Positions 1 to 8,617 of a stretch of DNA of 64,000 nt are shown one piece after another. This DNA comes from CAZKAP01 sp964550895 (GTDB lineage Bacteria; Bacteroidota; Bacteroidia; Flavobacteriales; Flavobacteriaceae). The notes below the pieces were generated by a model, which saw only the letters and a list, made by a program, of their open reading frames with translations, was not told where the DNA came from and searched no databases. The position numbers and the translations under genes are program-made. The stretch's first letter is position 1. Each line of letters begins with the position of its first letter. The DNA lies in NCBI GenBank assembly GCA_964550895.1, contig CAZKAP010000008.1:1-64000 (forward strand), written 5' to 3'.

Positions 1-55
1 ACCCCCAACCCTCAGAGCCGAAATCTGATATTCTATCCAGTTGAACTACGCGGCC
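1..55 (-). tRNA. tRNA-Arg (anticodon TCG), 3' part cut by window start
   Basis: Read on the minus strand from position 55 the sequence begins with the 7-base acceptor strand GGCCGCG, followed by a D-arm with TAGTTCAA, and a 5-bp anticodon stem (TCAGA/TCTGA) enclosing the loop TTTCGGC, which gives anticodon TCG and decodes CGA (Arg). The T-arm and 3' acceptor strand lie beyond the window edge. It starts one base after the stop codon of yqeY on the same strand, so the two may be cotranscribed and separated by RNase P cleavage. Confidence 0.85.
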
Positions 56-56
56 T

Positions 57-512
57 TTATGTATAACTCAAAATTTTCTTAACTATGGCGGATATGGTTT
101 TTCCATCGGACTGACCGGCGAGTGCCTTATTCGCCACTCCCATGACCTTACCCATATCCTTCATACCCGATGCCCCGGTCTCGCTGATTATTTCCTTAAT
201 GCGTTCTTCCACCTCCGCTTCGGAAAGCTGTGTTGGAAGAAAACGAGAAATCACCTCGGCCTGAGCCAATTCGGGCGCTGCCAAATCAGCACGCCCTTGT
301 TCCGCAAATATGGCAGCACTGTCTTTCCTCTGTTTCACCAGTTTCTGAAGCAGCCTGATCTCGTCTTCGCCCGAAAGCTCATCACCGGCACCGGATTCCG
401 TCTTAGACAGAAGCAAGGCAGATTTTATCGCCCTCAGGGCTTCCAACGCAGCCGAATCCTTGGCCTTCATGGCCGCCTTGATTTCCTCCATTACCTTCTC
501 CTGAAGACTCAT
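57..512 (-). CDS. yqeY: GatB/YqeY domain protein
   Basis: A 151-residue protein matching the stand-alone YqeY family in length and pattern: an N-terminal helical part with ALRAIKSALLLSKTE, a middle segment with RKDSAAIFAEQGR, and a C-terminal domain with GMKDMGKVMGVANKALAG. YqeY resembles the tail domain of GatB, the amidotransferase subunit that makes Gln-tRNA or Asn-tRNA. The role of stand-alone YqeY is not well defined, though tRNA-related binding is inferred from homology. It lies downstream of ftsZ with a terminator-like hairpin between them and probably has its own promoter. Its stop codon is one base from a tRNA-Arg gene. Confidence 0.9.
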   Translation of the reverse strand: MSLQEKVMEEIKAAMKAKDSAALEALRAIKSALLLSKTESGAGDELSGEDEIRLLQKLVKQRKDSAAIFAEQGRADLAAPELAQAEVISRFLPTQLSEAEVEERIKEIISETGASGMKDMGKVMGVANKALAGQSDGKTISAIVKKILSYT

Positions 513-534
513 TGATCTGCCATTTTTGGGACTG

Positions 535-542
535 CGAAGTTA
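535..542 (-). promoter_or_regulatory. candidate -7 element for yqeY
   Basis: The minus strand reads TAACTTCG, one mismatch from the Bacteroidota TAnnTTTG element, 22 bases before the yqeY start codon. No clear -33 TTG is seen. It sits just after the ftsZ terminator hairpin, where a new promoter would be expected. Confidence 0.4.
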
Positions 543-573
543 AACAATAAACCCGAAAGTAGACACCTCCGGG
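541..573 (-). terminator. intrinsic terminator after ftsZ
   Basis: On the minus strand CCCGGAGG (573-566) can pair with CTTTCGGG (559-552), eight pairs including G-U pairs around a 6-base loop, followed by TTTATTGTTT. It lies 37 bases past the ftsZ stop codon and would end the dcw transcript before yqeY. Confidence 0.6.
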
Positions 574-609
574 CTCATTATTAGTAGTCTCCGGGAACCC
601 AACTTCCCC

Positions 610-2808
610 TCAGTCTACATTGTCGTGCAAGAATGAATTATTCGAACGGATCTGTACCTCATTATTGGTATCCTCGCTAATACTCGTGCGGGAAATATTC
701 GGCTCAGAAGACGCTTCATCCAGGTCTATACCCTGCCTCTTGTAGGCGGGTTCATTCTCAATATCCTCGATGCTCGTCCTGTTGTTCCGGAAACGGTAAT
801 TGTACTCCTTCAGAGCACGGGCGTTTTTTTTGGTTCTTGAACTGGTGTCCGAAATGGACTTAAAGAACGGATCGTCTCCGTTGCCCTCGGGCGACCCCTG
901 AACCGAAGCCCTGGGTTCCGAGAGGACCTCGGTGGAAGTCTTATTGATGATCGGATTCGCATCCTCTTTTTTCGTGGCCGGAGAGCTGGAAGTATCCTGG
1001 GCCTTGGCCGCCATCAGTCGTGCTTCCTCGGCGAGGTAATTCTCAGCTGCAGCGGCTTCTTCTTCGTCCCGGACTACGAGCCGTGGCTCCTCATCTTCTA
1101 TTTCTTGATAGCTGACAGGCATTTCCTTAATGTTTTCACTCAGGTCGAATACCACGGTGTGCTCCCTATCTTCTTCCTCACGGGTCACATCGGAGAGGGG
1201 CCTATCGAATTCCAAGGTAGTCTGCAGCAGGGTTTCGCTGGCGTCCACGAATTCCGCATCCACAACTTCCATGTTTCGCAACAGGTCTGTGGATTCGATG
1301 ATGACAAAATCATCCCCTTCCGTCTCCGCGTCAGTCGCCTCTATCACGGGCTCCACAGTCTCATATACCACGGGTAATTCGCGGAGTATGGAGAGAGCTG
1401 TAGGCTCTTCTTCAGTTGCCTGGACAGGCTGGACCTCTTCGGCCCTCACATCGATGGATTCGAGTGTTGAGCGTTCTGCAGACGGCTCTTGTTCGGCGGA
1501 TCCCCGATCCTCCTCAAGGTGATAGACGGTCCTTTCAGTCGGTTCTTCAGAGGCAGGTTTAGCTACCTGAGTCTTGATCTCGCCCTTGTCATCCTTCATC
1601 AGCTCTTCAGCCCGTTTATAGGGATCGGCATCGGATGGATTAGGCGTGGTGGAATCCCCTCCGGCTTCATGAGCCGCCGAAGGGGATTCCTCTAAACCCT
1701 TCGAACCCTCCCCGGAATCCTGGGACAACTGATGAATGATCTTCTTCTCCTCGATATTGGCGATGCCGCTTTGCTGGTTAGCGTTAAATCCGGTGGCTAT
1801 AATTGTTACGGATATCGCTTCGCCCAGGCTGTCGTCCTCACCGATACCCATGATGATGTTTGCGCCATACCCCGCCTCGATCTGAATGTGATCGTTGATC
1901 TCACCGATCTCATCTATGGTTATTTCCTGGGAACCGGACACGATGAGCAGCAGGACGTTTTTGGCTCCGGTGATCTTGTTATCATTCAACAGAGGCGAAT
2001 CCAGCGCCTTAACTATGGCTTCCTTTGCACGTTCGGAACCGGTGGACTCCGCAGAACCCATGATCGCGGTTCCGCTGTTGGAGAGCACAGTTTTGGCATC
2101 ACGCAGGTCAATATTCTGCATATAATGGTGGGTAATCACTTCGGCTATCCCCTTGGCTGCAATAGCCAAAACCTCATCCGCTTTCGCGAAGCCGGCCCGG
2201 AATCCCAGGTTTCCGTATATCTCACGGAGCTTGTTGTTGTTCACCACGATCAGTGAATCCACATTTTGTCGGAGCTTATCGATACCGATCTGTGCCTGTT
2301 TGCAGCGCATTACCCCTTCGAACTGGAAGGGCATGGTCACGATTCCCACGGTCAGTATCTCCATCTCCCGGGCCACCTTGGCAATTACCGGCGCGGCACC
2401 CGTACCGGTACCACCTCCCATTCCTGCCGTGATAAAGACCATCTTCGTACTCGGTTCCATCATGGCCTTGATTTCTTCCATGCTCTCCATGGCCGCCTGC
2501 TCCCCGACCTCAGGATTCGCACCTGCCCCGAGTCCTTCGGTCAGGCTAACACCCAATTGAATCTTATTGGGAACCGGGCTGTTCTGAAGGGCCTGAGAAT
2601 CCGTATTGCAGATGGCGAAATCCACTCCGTTTATTCCCGCCTCGTACATGTGGTTGATAGCGTTTCCACCGCCACCTCCTACGCCGATCACCTTGATCAC
2701 ATTGCTGCGGTGCTTGGGCATATCAAAGTCGATGCCCCCTATGGGAGTTTCGATTCTGTTACTGTCCTGATTCCCTGTGTTCGGATTGTGTTCTGGGTTC
2801 TCTGCCAT
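610..2808 (-). CDS. ftsZ: cell division protein FtsZ with long C-terminal tail
   Basis: Tubulin-like GTPase that polymerises into the division ring. The N-terminal GTPase domain (about residues 35-340) holds VGGGGGNA and the tubulin signature GGGTGTGAAPVIAK near residue 130. The protein is 732 residues, far longer than the roughly 380-400 of E. coli or B. subtilis FtsZ. The extra length is a low-complexity, acidic, Glu/Ser/Thr-rich linker after residue 340. A conserved-looking C-terminal peptide with EPAYKRQG, likely the FtsA-binding motif, sits about 40 residues before the end, so the motif is not at the extreme terminus. Long tails are common in Flavobacteria. It is the last gene of the dcw cluster, 89 bases after ftsA. 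Confidence 0.97.
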   Translation of the reverse strand: MAENPEHNPNTGNQDSNRIETPIGGIDFDMPKHRSNVIKVIGVGGGGGNAINHMYEAGINGVDFAICNTDSQALQNSPVPNKIQLGVSLTEGLGAGANPEVGEQAAMESMEEIKAMMEPSTKMVFITAGMGGGTGTGAAPVIAKVAREMEILTVGIVTMPFQFEGVMRCKQAQIGIDKLRQNVDSLIVVNNNKLREIYGNLGFRAGFAKADEVLAIAAKGIAEVITHHYMQNIDLRDAKTVLSNSGTAIMGSAESTGSERAKEAIVKALDSPLLNDNKITGAKNVLLLIVSGSQEITIDEIGEINDHIQIEAGYGANIIMGIGEDDSLGEAISVTIIATGFNANQQSGIANIEEKKIIHQLSQDSGEGSKGLEESPSAAHEAGGDSTTPNPSDADPYKRAEELMKDDKGEIKTQVAKPASEEPTERTVYHLEEDRGSAEQEPSAERSTLESIDVRAEEVQPVQATEEEPTALSILRELPVVYETVEPVIEATDAETEGDDFVIIESTDLLRNMEVVDAEFVDASETLLQTTLEFDRPLSDVTREEEDREHTVVFDLSENIKEMPVSYQEIEDEEPRLVVRDEEEAAAAENYLAEEARLMAAKAQDTSSSPATKKEDANPIINKTSTEVLSEPRASVQGSPEGNGDDPFFKSISDTSSRTKKNARALKEYNYRFRNNRTSIEDIENEPAYKRQGIDLDEASSEPNISRTSISEDTNNEVQIRSNNSFLHDNVD

Positions 2809-2844
2809 GGTGTGATTCTTTTACTCTCGATTGTTGTGGTTTGT

Positions 2845-2863
2845 GCGCCGTTCGGAACAGCGC
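2845..2863 (-). other. hairpin in the ftsA-ftsZ spacer
   Basis: An 8-bp inverted repeat (GCGCTGTT / AACGGCGC on the minus strand, one G-T pair, 3-base loop) lies in the 89-base spacer before ftsZ. There is no T-run after it, so it is not a classic terminator. It could be an mRNA processing or stability element that sets ftsZ expression apart from upstream genes. That role is inference. Confidence 0.4.
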
Positions 2864-2897
2864 TTTGCTTTACTTTTGAACGGTATTCGTAATGGAC

Positions 2898-4244
2898 CTA
2901 TTCCAGGCTGGTGATGAAATCGCGAAATTTTCGCGTCCAGCTTTCGAATACGGTCTCTGCATTCTTTTCTTCGTTTTTACTCTCCTTCCCGGGCCGTTGG
3001 CTGTCGTCGCTTTCCGCCTCTTTGGACACGGGCAACTCCTCATTCAGGACTTTCTCTTCAAGCTCCTTCAGTTCGGTTCTGCGCTGAATCTCTGCGGATT
3101 CCATCAGTAAGCCTACCGCAGTGGCATATAAGGGGCTGGCGATTTCATCGTCGGAATTTCCCGCCAGGTGTTCATTGGGATAACCAATGCGGGTGTCCAT
3201 ACCGGTGATGTACTCCACCAGTTGCTTCAGGTGCCTCAACTGGCTTCCCCCTCCTGTCAGTACGATACCGGCGATAAGTTTCTTCTTAGGCTGATCGTAG
3301 CCATAGTTGCGGATTTCCATATACACCTGTTCCATGATTTCACGCACCCTGGCATGTATGATCTTGGAGAGGTTTTTCAGGGTTATCTCTTTGGGCTCCC
3401 TGCCCCGTAATCCCGGTATGGATACAATCTCGTTTTCCTTGTTTTCCCCAGGCCAGGCCGAGCCAAAGCGAACTTTGAGTTGTTCCGCATGGCGCTCGAT
3501 TATGGAGCAGCCCTCCTTGATATCTTCGGTGATCACATTACCCCCGAAAGGGATGACGCAGGTATGACGAATGATCCCATCCTTGAAAATGGCCAGATCG
3601 GTGGTCCCGCCACCGATGTCCACCAGGGCTACACCGGCTTCCTTTTCCTCCTGGCTGAGTACTGCCCTGGCAGAAGCCAGGGGCTCCAGGGTAATCTCGG
3701 AGAGTCCGAGCCCGGCGGTCTTGATGCACCTGCCAATATTCTGTATGGAATTGATCTGTCCCACCACGAGGTGAAAATTCGCTTCCAGGCGACCACCGTA
3801 CATGCCCACCGGTTGCTTGATCTCGGATTGGGCATCGACTTTGTACTCCTGAGGCAGCACGTGTATAATCTCTTCCCCCGGCAACATGGTCAGCTTGTGC
3901 ACCTGCTGGCATAAGCGGTTAACATCGAACTCGTCTATCACCTCATTGGGTTGGTCCCGGCTGATGTAGTCGCTGTGCTGAAGGCTGCGGATGTGTTGCC
4001 CCGCGATACCCACCACCACATCGCTGATCTGAAGTCCGGAATTGCGTTCCGCCTCCTCCACGGCCTGACGGATCGACTCAGTGGTATGGGTGATATTACT
4101 CACCACACCCCGCCGGACGCCCCGGCTGCGGGCCCTGCCCATACCGAGAATTTCCATTTTACCGTATTCGTTGGTTCGGCCGATAATGGCCACGATCTTG
4201 GTGGTCCCTATGTCCAGCCCTACAGAATACTTAACTCCTTCCAT
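2898..4244 (-). CDS. ftsA: cell division protein FtsA
   Basis: Actin-like ATPase that tethers FtsZ filaments to the membrane. The protein starts YSVGLDIGTTKIVAIIGR (phosphate-1 motif) and contains ALVDIGGGTTDLAIF (phosphate-2) and GIVLTGGGSQL (adenosine motif), with the SHS2 1C domain inserted after about residue 85. The C-terminus, around WTRKFRDFITSLE, has the pattern of the amphipathic membrane-targeting helix. Length 448 residues is normal for the family in Bacteroidota. Its first 14 bases overlap the end of ftsQ, and ftsZ follows. Confidence 0.96.
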   Translation of the reverse strand: MEGVKYSVGLDIGTTKIVAIIGRTNEYGKMEILGMGRARSRGVRRGVVSNITHTTESIRQAVEEAERNSGLQISDVVVGIAGQHIRSLQHSDYISRDQPNEVIDEFDVNRLCQQVHKLTMLPGEEIIHVLPQEYKVDAQSEIKQPVGMYGGRLEANFHLVVGQINSIQNIGRCIKTAGLGLSEITLEPLASARAVLSQEEKEAGVALVDIGGGTTDLAIFKDGIIRHTCVIPFGGNVITEDIKEGCSIIERHAEQLKVRFGSAWPGENKENEIVSIPGLRGREPKEITLKNLSKIIHARVREIMEQVYMEIRNYGYDQPKKKLIAGIVLTGGGSQLRHLKQLVEYITGMDTRIGYPNEHLAGNSDDEIASPLYATAVGLLMESAEIQRRTELKELEEKVLNEELPVSKEAESDDSQRPGKESKNEEKNAETVFESWTRKFRDFITSLE

Positions 4245-4959
4245 TCGTTTGTTTTTTGGTACACACTACTTGATTGATGCACGATAAGTCTACTCGACTA
4301 TACATATCCAGCAGGGACTCCTCTCGGGCCTTCTGGTAAAAAACTTTATAGTTTCTGATCCGTCGGTCCAGGTGATCCAGATTCTTCAGATGAATCACGT
4401 AGTCGACGGTTCGGGCATGCATGGAGAATCCTCCATCTTTCCCGACCTCGTAGCCAATGATGTGATTCTTGAGGAAGATGTCGTTCTGCACCACCCGAAT
4501 CAGGGTACACATATCCTCCATCCGCTCCGCGCTGACATCCCCGGAAACCAGTGGTAGTGGCACCGCACGATAGTTGTCAAGCGGGAGCTGTACACCTTCC
4601 GCATCCACCAGGTACGATGGACTTGCGGCGATACGGGCAACGGGTTCACGGGTCCAAACCTGAACCACCAATTGACCGGTCAGAGCCCGGAAAGCCTCCA
4701 CCCGATGCACGGAAGGAATAGCCCCGACTTCACGTTCTATCCATTTCAAAACTACCTTATCCCCTCCTGTCAGGAGTTGAGCCTTTTCGTTTTGTATTAA
4801 CAATTTATTAACCACCGCTTCACGTAAAGTGGAACCTGTATCGTTCATCAATTCCACCCGCAAATCACTGCCCAAACGGCCTTCGCGGCGTAACTCAGAA
4901 AACCCGTAGAGAAGCGCCAGCAGCATGACGGATAGGGTAAATTGCAGTATGACCTTCAT
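4231..4959 (-). CDS. ftsQ: cell division protein FtsQ/DivIB
   Basis: A 242-residue bitopic membrane protein with a single N-terminal membrane segment (about residues 3-20, LQFTLSVMLLALLYGF) and a periplasmic part with a POTRA-like region followed by the FtsQ beta domain. FtsQ links early and late divisome proteins through FtsL and FtsB. Sequence conservation is low in this family, so the call rests largely on topology, size and position between murC and ftsA. The start overlaps the murC stop by four bases (ATGA). Confidence 0.85.
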   Translation of the reverse strand: MKVILQFTLSVMLLALLYGFSELRREGRLGSDLRVELMNDTGSTLREAVVNKLLIQNEKAQLLTGGDKVVLKWIEREVGAIPSVHRVEAFRALTGQLVVQVWTREPVARIAASPSYLVDAEGVQLPLDNYRAVPLPLVSGDVSAERMEDMCTLIRVVQNDIFLKNHIIGYEVGKDGGFSMHARTVDYVIHLKNLDHLDRRIRNYKVFYQKAREESLLDMYSRVDLSCINQVVCTKKQTNGRS

Positions 4960-6323
4960 CGCACAGTTCCTATTTGGTTAAGTAATCTTCGTATTTCTTC
5001 CCCTATGTCGCCGGCGCCCATGGACGCAACCACGCCCGGACCCAGAGTATGATACCATTCGCTGAGCTCATTATTCGACAGGATTCCCTTATCCGGGTGG
5101 TCGATCTGGTCCAGCAGCCATTGGGAGTCTACCCCGGCAATCGGTTCCTCTCTGGCCGGATATACTTCCATCAACCGTACACTGTCGAACTGTTGCAGAC
5201 TGCTGGCAAACTCCTTCCCGAAATCGCGGGTTCGACTGTATAGGTGTGGCTGAAACAGGGCATGCAGGCTGCTGCCGGGATACAATTCCCTCAGCGCCTG
5301 ATACACGGCATCGATCTCGGTGGGATGATGTGCATAATCGTCGACTATTACCCGGTCTCCGGTGCGGTACAGTAAGTTGAAGCGTCGCCAGACGCCCTTA
5401 AATGTCGCCAGGGTTCGCGCCGCGGTTTCCGCCGGCGCACGCTGAAGGGCCAATGCCAGAGCGCCGAGTGCGTTCATAAGATTATGCCTGCCCGGCAGGG
5501 CCGTTTTTACCCCACTGACGACACCGCCCGGATGGACAAAATCGAACTCGTATACCCCATTGCTGACCCGTATGTCGCGGAAGGCGTACTCCCCCTCTTC
5601 ATCCAGGCTCAGGCTCCGAGCTTCCAGTCCGAGCTGGGTCGGAGCAAATACGGCATTGGGATCCTGCACTTGAGAAAGAAACTGCAGATACGCCTCCCGG
5701 AGTTCCCCGGGGGTCCCGTAAATGTCGAGATGATCCGCATCCATCGAAGTAATGCAAACCGATGAGGGACGGAGGTGGAGAAACGAACGATCGTACTCAT
5801 CGGCCTCCACGACAAACACCCGCTCGCTTTCGTTTGCAGTTTCCACATGAAGGAAATTCGATCCGAAGTCCTCGGATATGCCCCCGAGGAAAGCGGTAAC
5901 CGCCTGCCCGGATTCCTTGAGGATGTGAGTGAGTATGCTCGCCGTGGTAGTTTTGCCGTGGGTTCCCGCTATGGCCATACAATTTCGGCCATTGACGATG
6001 TCGGCGAGTTCCCGTGCCCTCTTCCGGAGCGTATATCCCTTTTCCCGGAAGGCTTCCAGCAGCGAACTACCCTCCGTTATGGCTGCCGTGTAGACCACGC
6101 GGACCTCCGAGGTCCCCCTGAGCCTTCCTTCTTCCCATAATTCATCCATATCGGTGGTCACCGTGATGCCCTCCTTCTGCAATTGAAGGACAACGGGCCC
6201 CAGGCTGCGATCATACCCTAGCACCTCAGCTCCGGTATAGTGGTAATAGCGGGCAATGGCCGACATGCCCATACCTCCTATACCCAGGAAAACATATTGC
6301 GATATGTATGCGGGTCGGTTCAT
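4956..6323 (-). CDS. murC: UDP-N-acetylmuramate--L-alanine ligase MurC
   Basis: ATP-dependent ligase that adds L-alanine to UDP-MurNAc, the first step of stem peptide synthesis in the cytoplasm. The Rossmann start shows FLGIGGMGMSAIARYY, the Mur ATP-binding P-loop is AIAGTHGKTTTASILTHIL (about residues 115-130), and the C-terminal domain has VDDYAHHPTEI. Length 455 residues is normal. Four-base overlaps with murG upstream and ftsQ downstream point to translational coupling. Confidence 0.97.
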   Translation of the reverse strand: MNRPAYISQYVFLGIGGMGMSAIARYYHYTGAEVLGYDRSLGPVVLQLQKEGITVTTDMDELWEEGRLRGTSEVRVVYTAAITEGSSLLEAFREKGYTLRKRARELADIVNGRNCMAIAGTHGKTTTASILTHILKESGQAVTAFLGGISEDFGSNFLHVETANESERVFVVEADEYDRSFLHLRPSSVCITSMDADHLDIYGTPGELREAYLQFLSQVQDPNAVFAPTQLGLEARSLSLDEEGEYAFRDIRVSNGVYEFDFVHPGGVVSGVKTALPGRHNLMNALGALALALQRAPAETAARTLATFKGVWRRFNLLYRTGDRVIVDDYAHHPTEIDAVYQALRELYPGSSLHALFQPHLYSRTRDFGKEFASSLQQFDSVRLMEVYPAREEPIAGVDSQWLLDQIDHPDKGILSNNELSEWYHTLGPGVVASMGAGDIGEEIRRLLNQIGTVR

Positions 6324-7399
6324 AAAGAATCTTCGATCTGATCCACAATAACGGAAGTGGCCTTCGGCTTGGCCATTTCCTTCATGCTCCGGCCGAGGTC
6401 GCTGCGGTAGGCGGTATCCCCGACCAATTTTTCCAGCTCCGGTACAAAGCGACGCTCCAATTCATCTTCGGTCACCAGGACCGCCGCACCCCGAGAAGAA
6501 AGGGCCCTTGCATTCTGAGTCTGATGGTCCTCGGCTACATTGGGCGAGGGAATAAACACGGTTGCCTTACCCTGCAACATGAGCTCCGATACCGTTCCTG
6601 CGCCGGATCGCGAAACGATGATATCCGCCGCGGCGAAGGCATCGGACATTTGGTCAATAAAAGCGGTCACCCGAACATCCGGACCCTGAAATTTACCGTA
6701 CTGTCCAATATAGGCCGGACCGCATTGCCATAAGATTTGTAGCCCCATAGCTGTTATGCCTTCCCACGTCTTCTCCAGCAATTCGTTTATGCGACCGGCA
6801 CCCAGACTGCCTCCGAGAACCAAAAGGGTGGTCTTTGCGCGATCGAGACCCAAACGCTCCCGAGCAGCCCCGGGATCGATCTGTATGTCGACCAGTTCGC
6901 TTCGTATGGGGTTCCCGGTTAGCACTATGCGATCGGCCGGGAAGAAACGCTCCAAACCCTCGTAAGCCACGAAGATCTTCCTCGCCCTTCGAGCCAGCAG
7001 TTTGTTGGTAATCCCTGGAAAGGAATTCTGCTCCTGCAGGAAGTAGGGTATCCCCAGCCAGGAGGCCGCCTGAAGCAAGGGTCCGCTGGCAAAGCCCCCG
7101 GTACCAATAGCAAGTTGTGGCCTGAATGCCAGCAGTATACCGACACACCTCATCAGGCTCAGCACGAGTTTTACCGGGAAGAGGAGGTTACCCAAACGCT
7201 TCCCGCGCTGCCATCCGCTGATCCAGAGCCCACGTATGGGAAATCCGGCTTCGGGAACCTTCTTCATCTCGATTTTATCGCGGGCACCCACGAAGAGGAT
7301 AGCGGCCTCCGGATGCCGGTCGCGTATTTCGCGGGCAATCGAAAGGGCCGGGAAAACATGTCCCCCTGTACCTCCACCGGATATGACGATCCTCTTCAT
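6320..7399 (-). CDS. murG: UDP-N-acetylglucosamine transferase MurG
   Basis: Membrane-associated GT28 glycosyltransferase that converts lipid I to lipid II. The protein starts MKRIVISGGGTGGHVFPALS, the family N-terminal motif, and contains LGGSLGA, a GAGTVSE-type donor-binding loop (SRSGAGTVSELM) and EDHQTQNA. An upstream in-frame extension of 74 codons is open but runs inside ftsW and has no family similarity, so I place the start at 7399, six bases after the ftsW stop. Final length is 359 residues. Confidence 0.96.
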   Translation of the reverse strand: MKRIVISGGGTGGHVFPALSIAREIRDRHPEAAILFVGARDKIEMKKVPEAGFPIRGLWISGWQRGKRLGNLLFPVKLVLSLMRCVGILLAFRPQLAIGTGGFASGPLLQAASWLGIPYFLQEQNSFPGITNKLLARRARKIFVAYEGLERFFPADRIVLTGNPIRSELVDIQIDPGAARERLGLDRAKTTLLVLGGSLGAGRINELLEKTWEGITAMGLQILWQCGPAYIGQYGKFQGPDVRVTAFIDQMSDAFAAADIIVSRSGAGTVSELMLQGKATVFIPSPNVAEDHQTQNARALSSRGAAVLVTEDELERRFVPELEKLVGDTAYRSDLGRSMKEMAKPKATSVIVDQIEDSL

Positions 7400-7404
7400 T
7401 TCGT

Positions 7405-8610
7405 TTATGATGCCGTTTTCAGTTTCTTCTCCAAATCCAGCAATTGCTTCTGGTATTCCTTGTTTGTAGCGCTCAGTACTATGCCCAGTGCCGCACAGGT
7501 AATCCAGATGGACGTACCACCGGAACTGATCAGAGGCAGGGGCTGGCCGGTTACAGGAAGCAGACCCACCACGACCCCCATATTGATCAGGGCCTGAGCG
7601 ATAATCGGGAAACCCACGCACACGATGAGCAACTTGCTGTAAAACGCCTGGGCCGTCTGCGCGACCACCACCAGGCGTATCAGGATCATGACATAAGCGG
7701 CAAGGAGCAGCGCCGGACCCCAGATGCCGTATTCTCCCGCGATTATCGCAAAGATGAAGTCAGAATCACCCTGGGATATGATGTTCTTTACCGAACTCTT
7801 TCCAAAGCCCTTTCCGATCACTCCACCTTCATTAATGGCCAGCTTAGCCAGTGAACCCTGCCGGAGTGAATTTTTATCGGCCAATTCCGGGTTCCAGTAG
7901 GCTTCGATCCGGTTTTTCCAGGTACCCGCACGATCCGGCAGCAACTCCGGGGACTTGAACAGCAAAAACAGAAAAAGTGCCATAGCACCGGCGGCCGCGA
8001 AGCCGATGATCGCCAGGTTTTTGAACGGATAGCCTCCGATAAAGCATAGGAGATAGACCATAGCCCCCAGCATAAGGGCCGTGGAGAGGTTTTCCGAAAA
8101 GATGAGCCCGAGAACGACAATCACGGGCAACCAAAGGGGAACGAAACTCTCCTTCAGGCTAACCACGCGGTCACGGGTCTTATTCAGGTAGCGGGCGACC
8201 CACATGGTTAGCACCACACCGGCAAGAGTCGAAGTCTGTAGCGTGAGACCCAGCGGCTTAATGGAGATCCATCGTCGCGCACTGGCACCACTAACATGCT
8301 CCACAGCCAGGGTGTAGATCAACAGGCATATCACTATAGGCATGGCGATCACGGTAAGGCCCCTGAAGTAATGGGTGGGTATTCTGTGCACCAGATACAT
8401 GATGTATATCCCGGTAAACAACAGGAATCCATGCTTGAACAGGTGACCGTAGGTCGTTCCCTGCCCTTCAAGGAAGACCGCATTGGCACTGGCGCTGTAT
8501 ACCGGCAGGAAGGACACCAGGGCCAAAAACCCGATGACCCCCCAGATGGTCAGGTCTCCCTTTATGCTTCGAAGGGTGTCCCCAATTAAAATACGCGCTA
8601 GATCCAACAT
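7405..8610 (-). CDS. ftsW: SEDS peptidoglycan polymerase FtsW
   Basis: A 401-residue polytopic SEDS protein with about ten hydrophobic segments. SEDS proteins polymerise lipid II and work with the class B PBP FtsI, also encoded here. Typical features are LPVYSASANAVF near the start, the loop with FGKSSVKNIISQGDSDFIFAIIAGEYG, and GQPLPLISSGGTS near the end. It sits between murD and murG, the usual flavobacterial place. The tail KKLKTAS ends six bases before the murG start. Confidence 0.96.
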   Translation of the reverse strand: MLDLARILIGDTLRSIKGDLTIWGVIGFLALVSFLPVYSASANAVFLEGQGTTYGHLFKHGFLLFTGIYIMYLVHRIPTHYFRGLTVIAMPIVICLLIYTLAVEHVSGASARRWISIKPLGLTLQTSTLAGVVLTMWVARYLNKTRDRVVSLKESFVPLWLPVIVVLGLIFSENLSTALMLGAMVYLLCFIGGYPFKNLAIIGFAAAGAMALFLFLLFKSPELLPDRAGTWKNRIEAYWNPELADKNSLRQGSLAKLAINEGGVIGKGFGKSSVKNIISQGDSDFIFAIIAGEYGIWGPALLLAAYVMILIRLVVVAQTAQAFYSKLLIVCVGFPIIAQALINMGVVVGLLPVTGQPLPLISSGGTSIWITCAALGIVLSATNKEYQKQLLDLEKKLKTAS

Positions 8611-8617
8611 GGTAGTC

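Noticed and set aside
7400..7621. 74-codon N-terminal extension of MurG
   Set aside because: It runs inside ftsW and lacks family similarity; the conserved MKRIVISGGGTGGH start is at 7399.
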